DNA of 64,000 bases from NCBI RefSeq assembly GCF_033472595.1, contig NZ_CP137642.1:930001-994000 (forward strand), in the 5' to 3' direction. Positions 27,088-35,811 of the stretch are shown here, piece after piece (the first letter of the stretch is position 1; every line of letters begins with the position of its first letter). The notes beneath the pieces are model-generated. The model was given only the letters and a program-made list of their open reading frames with translations, was not told where the DNA came from and ran no database searches. A program made the position numbers and the translations under genes. This DNA is from Methanoculleus receptaculi. Lineage in GTDB: Archaea > Halobacteriota > Methanomicrobia > Methanomicrobiales > Methanoculleaceae.

Positions 27088-28136
27088 CGTTTCCCCTCCA
27101 TCAGCCGGAACGACTCCGTATAGGGCGGCCGCAGCACCCCGACCTCAGTGACGATCGCATCGACCAGGTCGAGCGGAGTGGCGTCGAAGGCGTAGTTTAA
27201 GACCGCCGCACCATCGGGTGCGAGCACCCGGTCACCGCATCGGGCAAGTTCGTCGCGGTCCCGCTCCTCGACAACGACATCAGCCTCGCTCCTCGCGGGA
27301 TCGAACGTCGAGACCGGTGCCGCCACATAGAACGGGATACCGTGGTGCCGGGCGGAGATGGCGTGCATGTATGTCCCGATCTTGTTGAAGACCGCGTCCC
27401 GCGTGATCCTGTCTGCACCGACGATGACGGCGTCGATCACCCCTTTCCGCATAAGATAGGCCGCTGCCGAGTCGGTGATGAGGGTCACATCGATCCCGTC
27501 CCGTGCGAGTTCCCAGCAGGTCAGGCGTGAACCCTGGTTCAGCGGCCGGGTCTCGCAGGCGATCACCCGCACATCCTTTCCCGCCTCAACCGCCGACCGG
27601 ACGACCCCGAGCGCCGTCCCCCAGCAGCGGCAGGCAAGCGCCCCCGCGTTGCAGTGGGTGAGCACCGTGCACCTCTCCGGCAGGAGTTCGGCTCCGAACG
27701 CGCCGATCCTCCGGCAGGTCACCTCGTCCTCCTCGGCAACGGCGCCCGCCTCGCGGACCGCGGCCTCCTTTGCCGCCTCGACCGACCCTGCCGCATCGGC
27801 CGCGCCGAGGACGCGGTCGATCCCCCAACCCAGGTTGACCGCGGTAGGCCGGGTGCTCCGGAGAATCTCGGCTGCCCGGTGGAGATCCCGGCGGAACCGC
27901 ACAGGATCCCTCTCGCCGCTCCGGGCGGCTGCAAGCGCCACACCCATCGCCCCTGCGATCCCTAGCGCCGGGGCGCCGCGGATCGCGAGCCTCCGGATCG
28001 CATCGGCGAGTTCGTCGACGGTTCTGCAGCGGCCAACCTCATACCGCCCCGGGAGAAGGGTCTGGTCGATGTAGATGATGCAGTTGTTCTCCGCATCCCA
28101 GGCAATGGTGTAGGTGGTCTCTCCTTTCATCTTCAC
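27084..28136 (-). CDS. mtnA: S-methyl-5-thioribose-1-phosphate isomerase
   Basis: This 350-residue aldose-ketose isomerase belongs to the eIF2B-like family. RRLAIRGAPALGIAGAMGVALA, the catalytic cysteine in LTHCNAGALA and the aspartate in IVGADRIT are all present. MtnA acts in recycling methylthioadenosine, and in methanogens also on 5-deoxyribose phosphates. A ribose-1,5-bisphosphate isomerase role is less likely because the MtnA hallmarks fit well. It overlaps the genes on both sides by ATGA. Neither the phosphorylase nor the later steps are nearby. Confidence 0.9.
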   Translation of the reverse strand: MKMKGETTYTIAWDAENNCIIYIDQTLLPGRYEVGRCRTVDELADAIRRLAIRGAPALGIAGAMGVALAAARSGERDPVRFRRDLHRAAEILRSTRPTAVNLGWGIDRVLGAADAAGSVEAAKEAAVREAGAVAEEDEVTCRRIGAFGAELLPERCTVLTHCNAGALACRCWGTALGVVRSAVEAGKDVRVIACETRPLNQGSRLTCWELARDGIDVTLITDSAAAYLMRKGVIDAVIVGADRITRDAVFNKIGTYMHAISARHHGIPFYVAAPVSTFDPARSEADVVVEERDRDELARCGDRVLAPDGAAVLNYAFDATPLDLVDAIVTEVGVLRPPYTESFRLMEGKR

Positions 28137-29407
28137 CCCGCGCGGATCACGTCCAGGTAGGCCCGCATCGCCGCCGCCTCGCCCATCGCGACCGAGTCGG
28201 GGATGTCCCTTGGAGCGGTGGCGGTTCCCGCAACATAGATCCCGGGCTTCACCGTCAGCACGGGGCCGAGCTTCTGGTCGGCAACCCCGAAGAACCCCGA
28301 CTCGTCACGCGGGATCCCAAGCATCCGGGCGATCTCCTCCGCACCACCGGCGGGTTCAAGACCGACGGAGAGCACCACAAGGTCGGGGTGGACGGTCTCC
28401 ACCTCACCGGTCTCGGTGTTCTCCGCGATCAGCGTCAGCCGATCGTTTTCTTCGAGCACCTCCCCAGGGAACCCCCGGACGAACCTGACGCCAAGACTCT
28501 TTGCCCGCTCGAAGTACTCCTCGTAACCCTTGCCGTATGCCCTGATATCGTTGTAGAAGACAGTAACCTCGATCTCCGGGTTCTTCTCCCGGATGAGCAT
28601 CGCGTTCTTCATGGCATACATGCAGCAGACGCCCGAACAGTAGGGGCGGTCGATGGAGATGTCACGTGAACCGACGCACTGGACAAACGCCACGCTTCGA
28701 GGAGTCCTGCCGTTTGAGAGCCGCCGGATCTTCCCGCCGGTGGGGCCGCTTGCGTTGATCAGCCGCTCGAACTCAAGGCTCGTGATGACGTCCGGGATCA
28801 GGAGGTAGCGCAGCTGGGTCTTGTTTCTGGCATCAAACGTCGCGTAACCGGTTGCAACGATGATGCTTGCCGCCTCAAGGTCGATCGTGCGCTCCTCGTC
28901 CTCGTGGAGGATTGCGTCCCTGCCGCAGACGTCGTAACAGAGACCGCACTCGATGCAGTGCTCAGCGTCCTTCACGACGATATCGGGGACGGCCTGGGTG
29001 TGAGGTTTGTAGATGGCTTTTCGAACACCGACACCGGCGTCAAACCGGTTGTAGACCTCCACAGGACAGATCAGGGTGCAGTCCCCGCAGCCGTTGCACT
29101 CGTTCTCCAGGATGTAGCGAGGGTGTTTCCTGACCCTGACCCTGAAGTTCCCGACCTCGCCCTCGACCGACTCGACCTCTGAACAGGTGTGGATGGTGAT
29201 ATTCGGGTGCCGGGCAACGTCCACCATCTTTGGGGAGAGGATGCACATCGAGCAGTCGTTTGTGGGGAACGTCTTGTCGAGCTGTGCCATGTGCCCACCG
29301 ATGCTGGGCTCACGTTCTATGAGGTGGACATGGATGTTGTGGCCTGCGAGGTCGAGCGCTGCCTGGATACCCGCAACCCCGGCGCCGATGACGACGGCAT
29401 CAGCCAC
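28133..29407 (-). CDS. short HdrA-like flavin/iron-sulfur protein
   Basis: The 424-residue protein resembles the middle of heterodisulfide reductase subunit A. It has FAD motif IGAGVAG (7-13), the NDCSMC cluster cysteines (52, 55), and two [4Fe-4S] ferredoxin motifs (C104/107/110/114 and C151/154/157/161). Later come CVGSRD and YCSGVCCMYA. Canonical HdrA has about 650 residues; the N-terminal cluster domain and the C-terminal ferredoxin part are missing here. The start is GTG at 29407, eight bases after GGAGG. No hdrB/hdrC or mvh genes are adjacent, so it is not the methanogenesis HdrA by context. Confidence 0.85.
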   Translation of the reverse strand: MADAVVIGAGVAGIQAALDLAGHNIHVHLIEREPSIGGHMAQLDKTFPTNDCSMCILSPKMVDVARHPNITIHTCSEVESVEGEVGNFRVRVRKHPRYILENECNGCGDCTLICPVEVYNRFDAGVGVRKAIYKPHTQAVPDIVVKDAEHCIECGLCYDVCGRDAILHEDEERTIDLEAASIIVATGYATFDARNKTQLRYLLIPDVITSLEFERLINASGPTGGKIRRLSNGRTPRSVAFVQCVGSRDISIDRPYCSGVCCMYAMKNAMLIREKNPEIEVTVFYNDIRAYGKGYEEYFERAKSLGVRFVRGFPGEVLEENDRLTLIAENTETGEVETVHPDLVVLSVGLEPAGGAEEIARMLGIPRDESGFFGVADQKLGPVLTVKPGIYVAGTATAPRDIPDSVAMGEAAAMRAYLDVIRAG

Positions 29408-29891
29408 GGCGGTAACCTCCTGCAAGCCGGACGTATGTCTCCGCGTTCTGAACGATCCCGGCCTCCTCTTCGGCGGTTGTCCCCCGAACAACCTTTCCGG
29501 GCACGCCGAGGACCAGGGAGGCCGCCGGGATCTCTTTTCCTTCGGTCACCACCGCGCCGGCGCCGATGATGGATCCCTCCCCAACCACAGCACCGTTCAG
29601 GACGATTGCGCCCATCCCGACGAGCACACGGTCGCGGATGGTGCAGCCGTGCAGGATGGCGCCGTGGCCGACAGAGACCTGGCTCCCGATGCTGACCGGG
29701 TGGCCGGGGGTGGTGTGGACGGTGGCGTTGTCCTGGATGTTTGAGCCAGTTCCAACCGTGATCCTGTCCCGGTCACCGCGGATAACAGCACCGAACCAGA
29801 CACTAACGTCGTCGGCGAGCGTCACGTCCCCGATGACCGTTGCATTCTCTGCGATAAAGACGCGGCTCCCCACAACCGTTCCGCTCTCCAT
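29400..29891 (-). CDS. gamma-class carbonic anhydrase/acyltransferase-like hexapeptide protein
   Basis: The 163-residue left-handed beta-helix starts FIAENATVIGDVTLADDVSV. It has RGDRDRITVGTGSNIQDNATVH, with metal-binding type histidines in HTTPGHP and VGHGAILHG, as in gamma carbonic anhydrases of the YrdA/Cam group. It lacks the signal peptide and acidic loop of Methanosarcina Cam, so it is the cytoplasmic type whose activity varies. It is the first gene of the four-gene operon and overlaps the HdrA-like gene by 8 bp. Confidence 0.88.
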   Translation of the reverse strand: MESGTVVGSRVFIAENATVIGDVTLADDVSVWFGAVIRGDRDRITVGTGSNIQDNATVHTTPGHPVSIGSQVSVGHGAILHGCTIRDRVLVGMGAIVLNGAVVGEGSIIGAGAVVTEGKEIPAASLVLGVPGKVVRGTTAEEEAGIVQNAETYVRLAGGYRRG

Positions 29892-29994
29892 AGTAAGTCT
29901 AGTATTTGTTCTGGCGATACAAAACCTTCTCCATCGCCGGTGGCGGTCAGGCCATACCTCTCTCCCCGGGTTCGGTGAACCTTTTCGGGGACGG

Positions 29995-30550
29995 ATCCAG
30001 GGGGAGGGTGTTTCCACGAAAGACGCTCCTCACAGGGTGGCGATTGTCCCAATCGATACACTGCCGGGGAGCGCATCAACCAACGTCTCAGTGGATCCCC
30101 CGTCAGGATCCCGTTCCTCCCCCCGTGCACGGCTATCCGGGGCTATCATCATGCACTCACCCGCCCCCCTCTCGCAGAGGGGGTGGTCTATGAACACCGT
30201 TCAATCGGAGATGCAGGAGACAGGGGAGGGGGATGCTCCATCCCCCTCCCCATCAGCCCCTCCCCGTGGGGGCGATTCCCGATCGATACGGTGTCGGGGG
30301 ATCTGGCAGTATCTTCGCGGTCTCACCTGACACTCCTGAAAGATCCTCTCTCCGCCCATGGCACGGTATCCGGTGCTATCACCCCTCACTGCCCGCCCCC
30401 TATGGAGGGGGCGGGAGGAGGCGCGGAACGCGCCGGGAGGTGGGGGTTATTCCAGAGGCTAAAACACTGTCACGGCGGCACGTCGCGACAGGGGCGGTGG
30501 AGGCGGCTCGATGCAAACCGTTCAGCCAGAGATTCAGGAGAGCAACCCCA
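29995..30550 (+). repeat. mosaic intergenic repeat, block 4
   Basis: In order it holds V5 (GCATCAACCAACGTCTCAG, about 30072, with GATCCCCCGTCAGGATCC), a CACGGCTATCCGGGGC block, a core remnant, linker L2 (TCTATGAACACCGTTCAATC, 30187), the CAGGAGACAGGGGAGGGGG block, CGATTCCCGATCGATACGGTG, V2 (GATCTGGCAGTATCTTCGCG, 30301), and the full GC palindromic core (30389-30447). It ends with an imperfect L3 (AAACCGTTCAGCCAGAGATT, 30515). It fills the 715-bp gap before coaD. Confidence 0.85.
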
Positions 30551-30607
30551 GCGCCACCCGCTCCGCCGACCACTACCCCTAATACCCATCAGTGCAAACG
30601 CCTCTTG

Positions 30608-31066
30608 ATGAGAGTGGTGGTCGGGGGGACGTTTGACCCCCTCCATGCCGGGCACCGGAAACTCCTCTCCCGCTCCTTTGACCTTGCCGGCCCCGCCGGC
30701 GAGGTTGTGATCGGGCTGACAACCGATGAGTTCGCCGGTACCAAGGAGCATCCCGTCCAGCCATACCAGAAACGACTGGATAACGTCACGGCATTCATCC
30801 TGGAGAAGGGTTACACCGCCTCCTGGGCGGTTGAACCTCTCTCCGACCGCTATGGGAGCGCCGTCGATGCCGATTTCGATATCCTTGTCGTCTCCGAGGA
30901 GACATTCCATGTTGCCCTGGATATCAACGAACTCCGGCGGCAGAACGGCCTGGCAAAGGTCGACCTCTACGTTGTCTCGTGCGTCCTCGCCGAGGACGAA
31001 CGGCGGATCTCGAGCACCCGTATATACCGGGGCGAGATCGACCCGCACGGGCGCCTGATCAGATGA
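30608..31066 (+). CDS. coaD: phosphopantetheine adenylyltransferase, archaeal type
   Basis: This enzyme transfers AMP to 4'-phosphopantetheine in coenzyme A synthesis. The 152-residue cytidylyltransferase-fold protein has the HxGH-type motif in VVGGTFDPLHAGHRKLL and the ISSTRIYRGE end motif. The frame is open far upstream through repeat sequence, but the domain begins at the ATG at 30608. There is no good ribosome binding site. The stop overlaps the convergent pyrI stop by 8 bp. Confidence 0.93.
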   Translation: MRVVVGGTFDPLHAGHRKLLSRSFDLAGPAGEVVIGLTTDEFAGTKEHPVQPYQKRLDNVTAFILEKGYTASWAVEPLSDRYGSAVDADFDILVVSEETFHVALDINELRRQNGLAKVDLYVVSCVLAEDERRISSTRIYRGEIDPHGRLIR

Positions 31067-31526
31067 TGTGGTTTGCTATATCGTCCTTGATCAACCAGTC
31101 GCAGTAGAGGCAGTGCAGCCCCTTATCAAGCACCTCAAAGGTGCTCTCCACCGGTTCGTTTGTGTTCGTGATGCAGCCGGGGTTCGGGCATCTGACCACG
31201 CCCTTGATGACGTGGGGGATCTCCACACCCTTCTTCTCCACGACCCCATACTCCCGGATGATGTTGATCCTTGCCTGCGGCGCAAGCAGGGCTATCAGGT
31301 CGACCTCCTCCTTGCGGAGTTCCCGGTTCTCGATCTTCACGATATCCTTCTTCCCCAACCGCCTGCTCTCGACGTTTGTCGCGATGCTCAGGCACTCGTT
31401 TGTCGACCCCGTGATGCCAAGGATCCGCAGGACGTTCAGCGCCTCGCCGGCCGTGATATGATCTATGACGGTGCCGTTCCGGATGGGGCTGACGAGCAGC
31501 CCGTGTGCGGTATCTTTCCTGCTCAT
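31059..31526 (-). CDS. pyrI: aspartate carbamoyltransferase regulatory chain
   Basis: PyrI binds nucleotide effectors and a structural zinc, and assembles with PyrB into the feedback-regulated ATCase of pyrimidine synthesis. The 155-residue length is standard. The N-terminal allosteric part includes HITAGEALNVLRILG. The C-terminal zinc domain has four cysteines in RCPNPGCITN and LHCLYCDW. It overlaps pyrB by ATGA, so the two chains are co-translated. Confidence 0.97.
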   Translation of the reverse strand: MSRKDTAHGLLVSPIRNGTVIDHITAGEALNVLRILGITGSTNECLSIATNVESRRLGKKDIVKIENRELRKEEVDLIALLAPQARINIIREYGVVEKKGVEIPHVIKGVVRCPNPGCITNTNEPVESTFEVLDKGLHCLYCDWLIKDDIANHII

Positions 31527-32419
31527 CTCATCACCTCGTGAAGGAGCGCCATCCTGACCGGAACACCGTTGCGCGCCTGCTCAAAGTAGCGCGCATACGG
31601 CGTCCTATCCACAGCAGGATCGATCTCCCCGGCGCGCGGCAGGGGGTGGAGGATCATCAGGTGATCCCGGACGCCCTCCAGCAGTTGTGTTGTTATCCGG
31701 TAACTCGAGGCTACGTTGTAGTATGACGCCGTGTCCGGGAAACGTTCGCGCTGGATCCTCGTGACATACAGAACGTCGAGTTCCCTGATCGCCTCCTCAA
31801 CGCTCGCGTGCTCGACCACCTCCACACCGCGCTCCCGCAGTTCAACCGCTATGTTCACCGGCATCTCAAGCCCCGTAGGCGCGATCGTGTGCAGGGTGAC
31901 GCCGTAGAGGGAGAGTGCAAGCGCCAGCGAGTGCGCCGTCCTCCCGTAACGGAGATCCCCCAGAAGCCCCGCATCGATACCGTCAAGCGGCATGGACTTG
32001 CGGATGGTGTAGAGGTCAAGCAGCGTCTGGCTCGGGTGCTGCCCCGCACCGTCGCCGGCGTTGATCACCGGGACGGAGGAGAACTCGGCTGCAAGGCGTG
32101 CCGCCCCCTCTTTAGGGTGGCGGAGCACGATGGCGTCCACGTAGCCGCTCACCACCCGGATGGTGTCTGCGAGCGTCTCCCCCTTGACGATGGAACTCGC
32201 CTCCACAGAATCGACGTTGATCGACTGCCCGCCGAGCCGGGCCAGGGCGGCTGCAAACGACATCCGTGTGCGGGTGCTGGGTTCAAAGAAGAGAAGCGCC
32301 ACGAGCCTGTCCTTGAGCAGCCCCGGCGGGTAACGCCCGGTCTCGAAGACCTCTGCTCTATCTAGCAGGTAATCGAGGTCTTCCCTTTCAAAATCGCGGA
32401 TAGAGATAATGTGGTACAT
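31523..32419 (-). CDS. pyrB: aspartate carbamoyltransferase catalytic chain
   Basis: PyrB joins carbamoyl phosphate and aspartate, the first committed step of pyrimidine synthesis. The 298-residue protein has the carbamoyl-phosphate loop FEPSTRTRMSFAAAL near residue 50, VLRHPKEGAA, DGAGQHPSQTLLD and the HPLPRAGEI end motif. It is the first gene of a pyrBI pair. The upstream 150 bp to the divergent small CxxC gene probably hold promoters for both. Confidence 0.97.
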   Translation of the reverse strand: MYHIISIRDFEREDLDYLLDRAEVFETGRYPPGLLKDRLVALLFFEPSTRTRMSFAAALARLGGQSINVDSVEASSIVKGETLADTIRVVSGYVDAIVLRHPKEGAARLAAEFSSVPVINAGDGAGQHPSQTLLDLYTIRKSMPLDGIDAGLLGDLRYGRTAHSLALALSLYGVTLHTIAPTGLEMPVNIAVELRERGVEVVEHASVEEAIRELDVLYVTRIQRERFPDTASYYNVASSYRITTQLLEGVRDHLMILHPLPRAGEIDPAVDRTPYARYFEQARNGVPVRMALLHEVMR

Positions 32420-32573
32420 CGTGCGGCTACCTTCCGGGGCTCGCGTTCAACCTTTCCGCCCCATCCTCTCATGGATACTGGTTCACCGCGCAGAAAGAAA
32501 ATACCTTTTCGCGTGATCGGATGAGAACCTTTCTCATCCCCGGCCGCCCCATACTTACTCAACGGAGGATAGA

Positions 32574-32765
32574 ATGGTTCCAGGCGAGAAAGAAAGGTAT
32601 GCCGCCGAGACCTGCTCCCATTGCGGGGGGCTCGGCTGCACCTACTGCAGCGGAAAGGGCAGCGTGATGGTAGAGCAGCCATCGCGCAGGTGCAGGCACT
32701 GCGGCGGCGACGGGTGCATCTACTGCGGCTACACCGGCTGGGAGCACCCGCTGAAAGAGTATTAG
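32574..32765 (+). CDS. DnaJ-type zinc-finger mini-protein
   Basis: The 63-residue protein has four CxxC units: CSHCGGLGCTYCSGKG and CRHCGGDGCIYCGYTG. This is the CxxCxGxG-like pattern of the DnaJ zinc domain, but the protein has no J domain. It probably binds two zinc ions. The two halves are about 25 residues apart and clearly duplicated. It is convergent with the tRNA methyltransferase gene. The role is unknown; redox chaperone or RNA-binding roles are possible. Confidence 0.75.
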   Translation: MVPGEKERYAAETCSHCGGLGCTYCSGKGSVMVEQPSRRCRHCGGDGCIYCGYTGWEHPLKEY

Positions 32766-32770
32766 CCTCG

Positions 32771-33496
32771 CTACCGGCGCGCGATAGTGATGTAGCCGCT
32801 GTGGGCGACCCGGGTCGACGGCCTGGTTCCCCTGGCGGAACGCGTCAATTCACGCTCGATGCACTCGTAGCAGTGGACCTCGCGAAAGATCGGTGCCGCG
32901 GCATCGAGTGCGGTGAACGTATGCTCAAGGAACGGGGTGTAGCACGCCAGGTAGCCGCCGGGCCTGAGGAGCGAGAATGCATGCTCCACGTGTGCCGGGG
33001 TTATCGTCATGTCCAGGTGGACCACATCGAACTCTCCGGTTGCCTGGAGCATATCGCCCGCCATCACCTCGACGTTATCGAGCCTGGCGTTTCTGATGTT
33101 CTTCTCTGCAAGCGCTGCAAACTCCGGGCGCACCTCGCAGGTCTTCACGTGGCGGGCGATATTTCCAAAGTAGATCGCGGCGACACCGCTCCCCGTCCCC
33201 GCGTCGAGGACGGTGTCGTCCCGGTTCATCCCGGTGTAGGCTATAACCAGCCCTATGTCTTTTGGAAGCATGGGAACGCCGCTGCGCTTTGCGTGGACAA
33301 AAAAATCGGTTGGCCGCGGGCGCAGCACGATGAACGGGACGCCGAGGTGTGTCCTGACCTCGTCGCCCGGGTTCATCCCGGGGAGTGCCGAGAGGTCGAT
33401 CGTCCCGCGGTCGGTGGAGAACTGCCCCTCCTCCGCCGTCACGAAGTACTCCCGGTCCTCTCCGACGAGCAGGAGGCGTTCGCCGGTCTCGATCAT
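32771..33496 (-). CDS. trmI: tRNA (adenine-N1)-methyltransferase, TrmI type
   Basis: TrmI methylates A57/A58 in the T loop of archaeal tRNAs. The 241-residue protein has an N-terminal beta domain, then the conserved KRSGVPMLPKDIGLVIAYTGM linker and SAM motif VLDAGTGSGVAAIYFG. Further motifs are CEVRPEFAALAEKN and LDMTITPAHVEHA. Its start overlaps the NAC gene stop by 4 bp, placing it in a translation-linked operon with NAC, a PUA protein and a DHH nuclease. Confidence 0.93.
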   Translation of the reverse strand: MIETGERLLLVGEDREYFVTAEEGQFSTDRGTIDLSALPGMNPGDEVRTHLGVPFIVLRPRPTDFFVHAKRSGVPMLPKDIGLVIAYTGMNRDDTVLDAGTGSGVAAIYFGNIARHVKTCEVRPEFAALAEKNIRNARLDNVEVMAGDMLQATGEFDVVHLDMTITPAHVEHAFSLLRPGGYLACYTPFLEHTFTALDAAAPIFREVHCYECIERELTRSARGTRPSTRVAHSGYITIARR

Positions 33497-33834
33497 TGCT
33501 CGGCGAGTTTCAGTATGGCTTCGGCGATATCGCCGCGGGTCTCGATGAGCGCGGCCCGTGCAGCCTCTTCTGTTGCTCCGGTCTGGGATGCTACGAGCGC
33601 GACGTCCTCGTCCGGGATCTCAGGGGCGGTCTCCTCAAACCGGGGTTCGCCGGTGATCTGGTAGGAGGTTACCCCCTGCATCCTGGTTGCGACGACCTGG
33701 GCCTCTTCAAAGATGTAGTCCCCGGCGGACGTCTGGATGATGACCCTCTCAACGCCCTCGAGTTCCTCCATCTCCATGCCCATCTGCTTCATCATCTGCT
33801 TCATCTTCTTAGGGTTTATCTTTCCTGGATACAT
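33493..33834 (-). CDS. nac: nascent polypeptide-associated complex protein
   Basis: Archaeal NAC binds nascent chains at the ribosome exit as a homodimer. The 113-residue protein has the NAC start YPGKINPKKMKQMMKQMGM, a beta-barrel NAC domain (about 30-70), and a C-terminal UBA domain (VALVASQTGATEEAARAALI). It overlaps trmI (4 bp) and the PUA gene (19 bp). Confidence 0.96.
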   Translation of the reverse strand: MYPGKINPKKMKQMMKQMGMEMEELEGVERVIIQTSAGDYIFEEAQVVATRMQGVTSYQITGEPRFEETAPEIPDEDVALVASQTGATEEAARAALIETRGDIAEAILKLAEQ

Positions 33835-34322
33835 TCGGATCCTCTCCCCTGCCTTACTTTTACGGCTACACCGTAATTAAATGCCAGCATCTCCCGGCCG
33901 GAGAGGAGGGCGGCGCCGGTGGCAAGGAGGTTATCATCCCCGGTCACCACCAGCACCTCGTCCCCTGCGCGGATGCTTTCGTCGGCAGAGACCACGTGTT
34001 TTGCCATAGCGTTCCTGCCGTCAGCGATGAACGCCGCTACATCCTCCTGCACCGCCACCCTGTAGCCCGGCGGCGGTATGTGGGCGGCAAGACGAACCGC
34101 TCCGGCGATCCCGAGGGTGAGGCGGCCGTCCTGCGCACGAACGGTCGCAAGCCTCTCGCCGTCGAGACGCACCTGCCGGATACGCCCTGTCGTGGATAAC
34201 TGGAACGTGCATCCGTCGGGGAATATGGCCTCCCCTGCCCCTCTCCCAAACTGGAAGTCACCTATCGTCCTGACCCGCTGCAGCAAACTGTCTTTTGAGT
34301 ACCCGGTTGACGTCATCAACAA
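33816..34322 (-). CDS. PUA domain RNA-binding protein
   Basis: The 168-residue protein ends in a PUA domain (ADESIRAGDEVLVVTGDDNLLATGAALLSGREM, residues about 110-160), typical of tRNA/rRNA modification proteins. The N-terminal half (FGRGAGEAIFPDGCTFQLS) resembles the archaeal family related to the PUA-bearing part of archaeosine tRNA-guanine transglycosylase. The ATG at 34322 lies 65 bp inside the upstream DHH gene. TTG 34286 or ATG 34316 would also fit. Confidence 0.82.
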   Translation of the reverse strand: MLMTSTGYSKDSLLQRVRTIGDFQFGRGAGEAIFPDGCTFQLSTTGRIRQVRLDGERLATVRAQDGRLTLGIAGAVRLAAHIPPPGYRVAVQEDVAAFIADGRNAMAKHVVSADESIRAGDEVLVVTGDDNLLATGAALLSGREMLAFNYGVAVKVRQGRGSECIQER

Positions 34323-35655
34323 ACTCCTCTTCTGTTTCGCGGGGGATGAACGCCCCGGCGGCGATACGGTGCCCGCCGCCGGCGCCGCCCACCGATGCCG
34401 AGGCCTCGACGAGCGCCTGCTGGAGGTCGATCCCGCGGCTGAGCGCCCATTCGTTCGTCCGCATCGAGACCTTGGTGAGGTCCGGGTCGTCCACCATTGC
34501 GCTGAGAACCATGATAGGTTTACGCCAGTTCAGTTTTGAGAGCGCCATGCCCGCTCCTATCCCGACGATGGTGTCGGGGAACCGGTCACCGGTGTGGATG
34601 TACTGGAGGTGGGATAGTTCGGTGACGCCTGTGTCAAGGATGTAGTGGAGCAGGTCGCGTATGACGGAGCGGTGGTGGCCGAGCATGTACTCCGCCTCGC
34701 GGTAGGCCTCGCCGCGCATCCCCCGGCAGATGCTGCTCCCCACCCCTGGTTTTGCCCAGCGGCCACAGGCGTTGAGGAGGGTGGCATACTCCGAGGCGTT
34801 CCGGAGCGGTGTGCGTTCCGGTTCGTCCGGGAAGATGTATGTCTCGGCGAGGAGGCGGCCGGTATCCTGGCCGTGGGCGATGAGGTGCTGGGTCAGGGCG
34901 CTGACGATCCTGCGCCGGTCGCCGAACGGGAGTTCTTCCCAGACGAGCCAGCCGCCGCGGGGGTTCTTCAGTTCGACGCCGAGCCGTTCGAGGAACCGGA
35001 GCGCGCCGTTTGTGTTGTTGGAGATCCCGTCGATGTAGGGTTCGTCGCAGTAGCCAAGACAGATGTGGACGGGGCGGGTGGAGAGGCCGTAGCAGTTGAG
35101 GTCGCGGCTCTGCACGATGATGTTGCCATACTCGACGCCGTCCTGGACGATCTCGCGTGCGGGGCCGACCAGGCCGCAGTTCTCGCGGGCCATCATGTCG
35201 CCGACGTTCCCGATCACGGCGAGTTTGGCGAGGTCGATGTTTGTCGGGTCAAGCGTCTTTGCGACCAGGTAGGCGAGGCCGGCGGCGCTCATCCGGGTGA
35301 TGCCGTGGTCGAGGCAGTTGATCATGGGGTAGGCCGTTGTGCAGGGCTGGCTGACGTGGTGATCCAGGATCAGGACGTCCTCTGCGGAGAGACCGCGGCT
35401 CTCGAGGAGGGCCTGCTGCCCGGCGCCCAGGTCTGCAAATAGTTTGAGGGAGTCGTCGTCCGGGATGTGCCGCATCGCCATCGGTTCGAGCTGGCGAACG
35501 AAGACCGATTCGAGCGGTATGCCCTCGCGGCTGAGCGCCTGCGCCAGGATCGCCTCCGTGCTGATGCCGTCGGCGTCGATGTGGGAGACGATCGTCACCG
35601 AGTCAGCGTCAGAGATAATGTCCGCCGCTCTCCGCAGATCGCGCTCGAGGTTCAT
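34258..35655 (-). CDS. DHH family single-strand nuclease, RecJ/GAN-like
   Basis: The 465-residue protein has the DHH motifs: SHIDADGISTEAI (motif I), VLILDHHVSQP (motif III) and a DHHA1 end with SVGGAGGGHRIAAGAF. Archaeal members include GAN, the Cdc45-like nuclease that binds GINS at the replication fork. This one has that size, but other RecJ-like paralogues do too. It is the first gene of the operon DHH, PUA, NAC, trmI, linking replication/repair and translation. Confidence 0.88.
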   Translation of the reverse strand: MNLERDLRRAADIISDADSVTIVSHIDADGISTEAILAQALSREGIPLESVFVRQLEPMAMRHIPDDDSLKLFADLGAGQQALLESRGLSAEDVLILDHHVSQPCTTAYPMINCLDHGITRMSAAGLAYLVAKTLDPTNIDLAKLAVIGNVGDMMARENCGLVGPAREIVQDGVEYGNIIVQSRDLNCYGLSTRPVHICLGYCDEPYIDGISNNTNGALRFLERLGVELKNPRGGWLVWEELPFGDRRRIVSALTQHLIAHGQDTGRLLAETYIFPDEPERTPLRNASEYATLLNACGRWAKPGVGSSICRGMRGEAYREAEYMLGHHRSVIRDLLHYILDTGVTELSHLQYIHTGDRFPDTIVGIGAGMALSKLNWRKPIMVLSAMVDDPDLTKVSMRTNEWALSRGIDLQQALVEASASVGGAGGGHRIAAGAFIPRETEEEFVDDVNRVLKRQFAAAGQDDR

Positions 35656-35811
35656 CTTCCATACCTATGGGTGGTGCAGCCACTTAACTTGTGGGGCGAA
35701 CGGGGTTTTGAGGGGAGGCGATACCGGTTCTGAGAGCGAGAAGATGGTTTTGCGGGAAAACACCGCCGGTCTCTAGACGTCTCCAGGAATACGGTCTTTA
35801 TTCAGGCTATC

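Noticed and set aside
28133-29407. Calling the protein heterodisulfide reductase HdrA of methanogenesis
   Set aside because: It is about 230 residues short, lacks the end domains, and has no HdrB/HdrC or hydrogenase partners.
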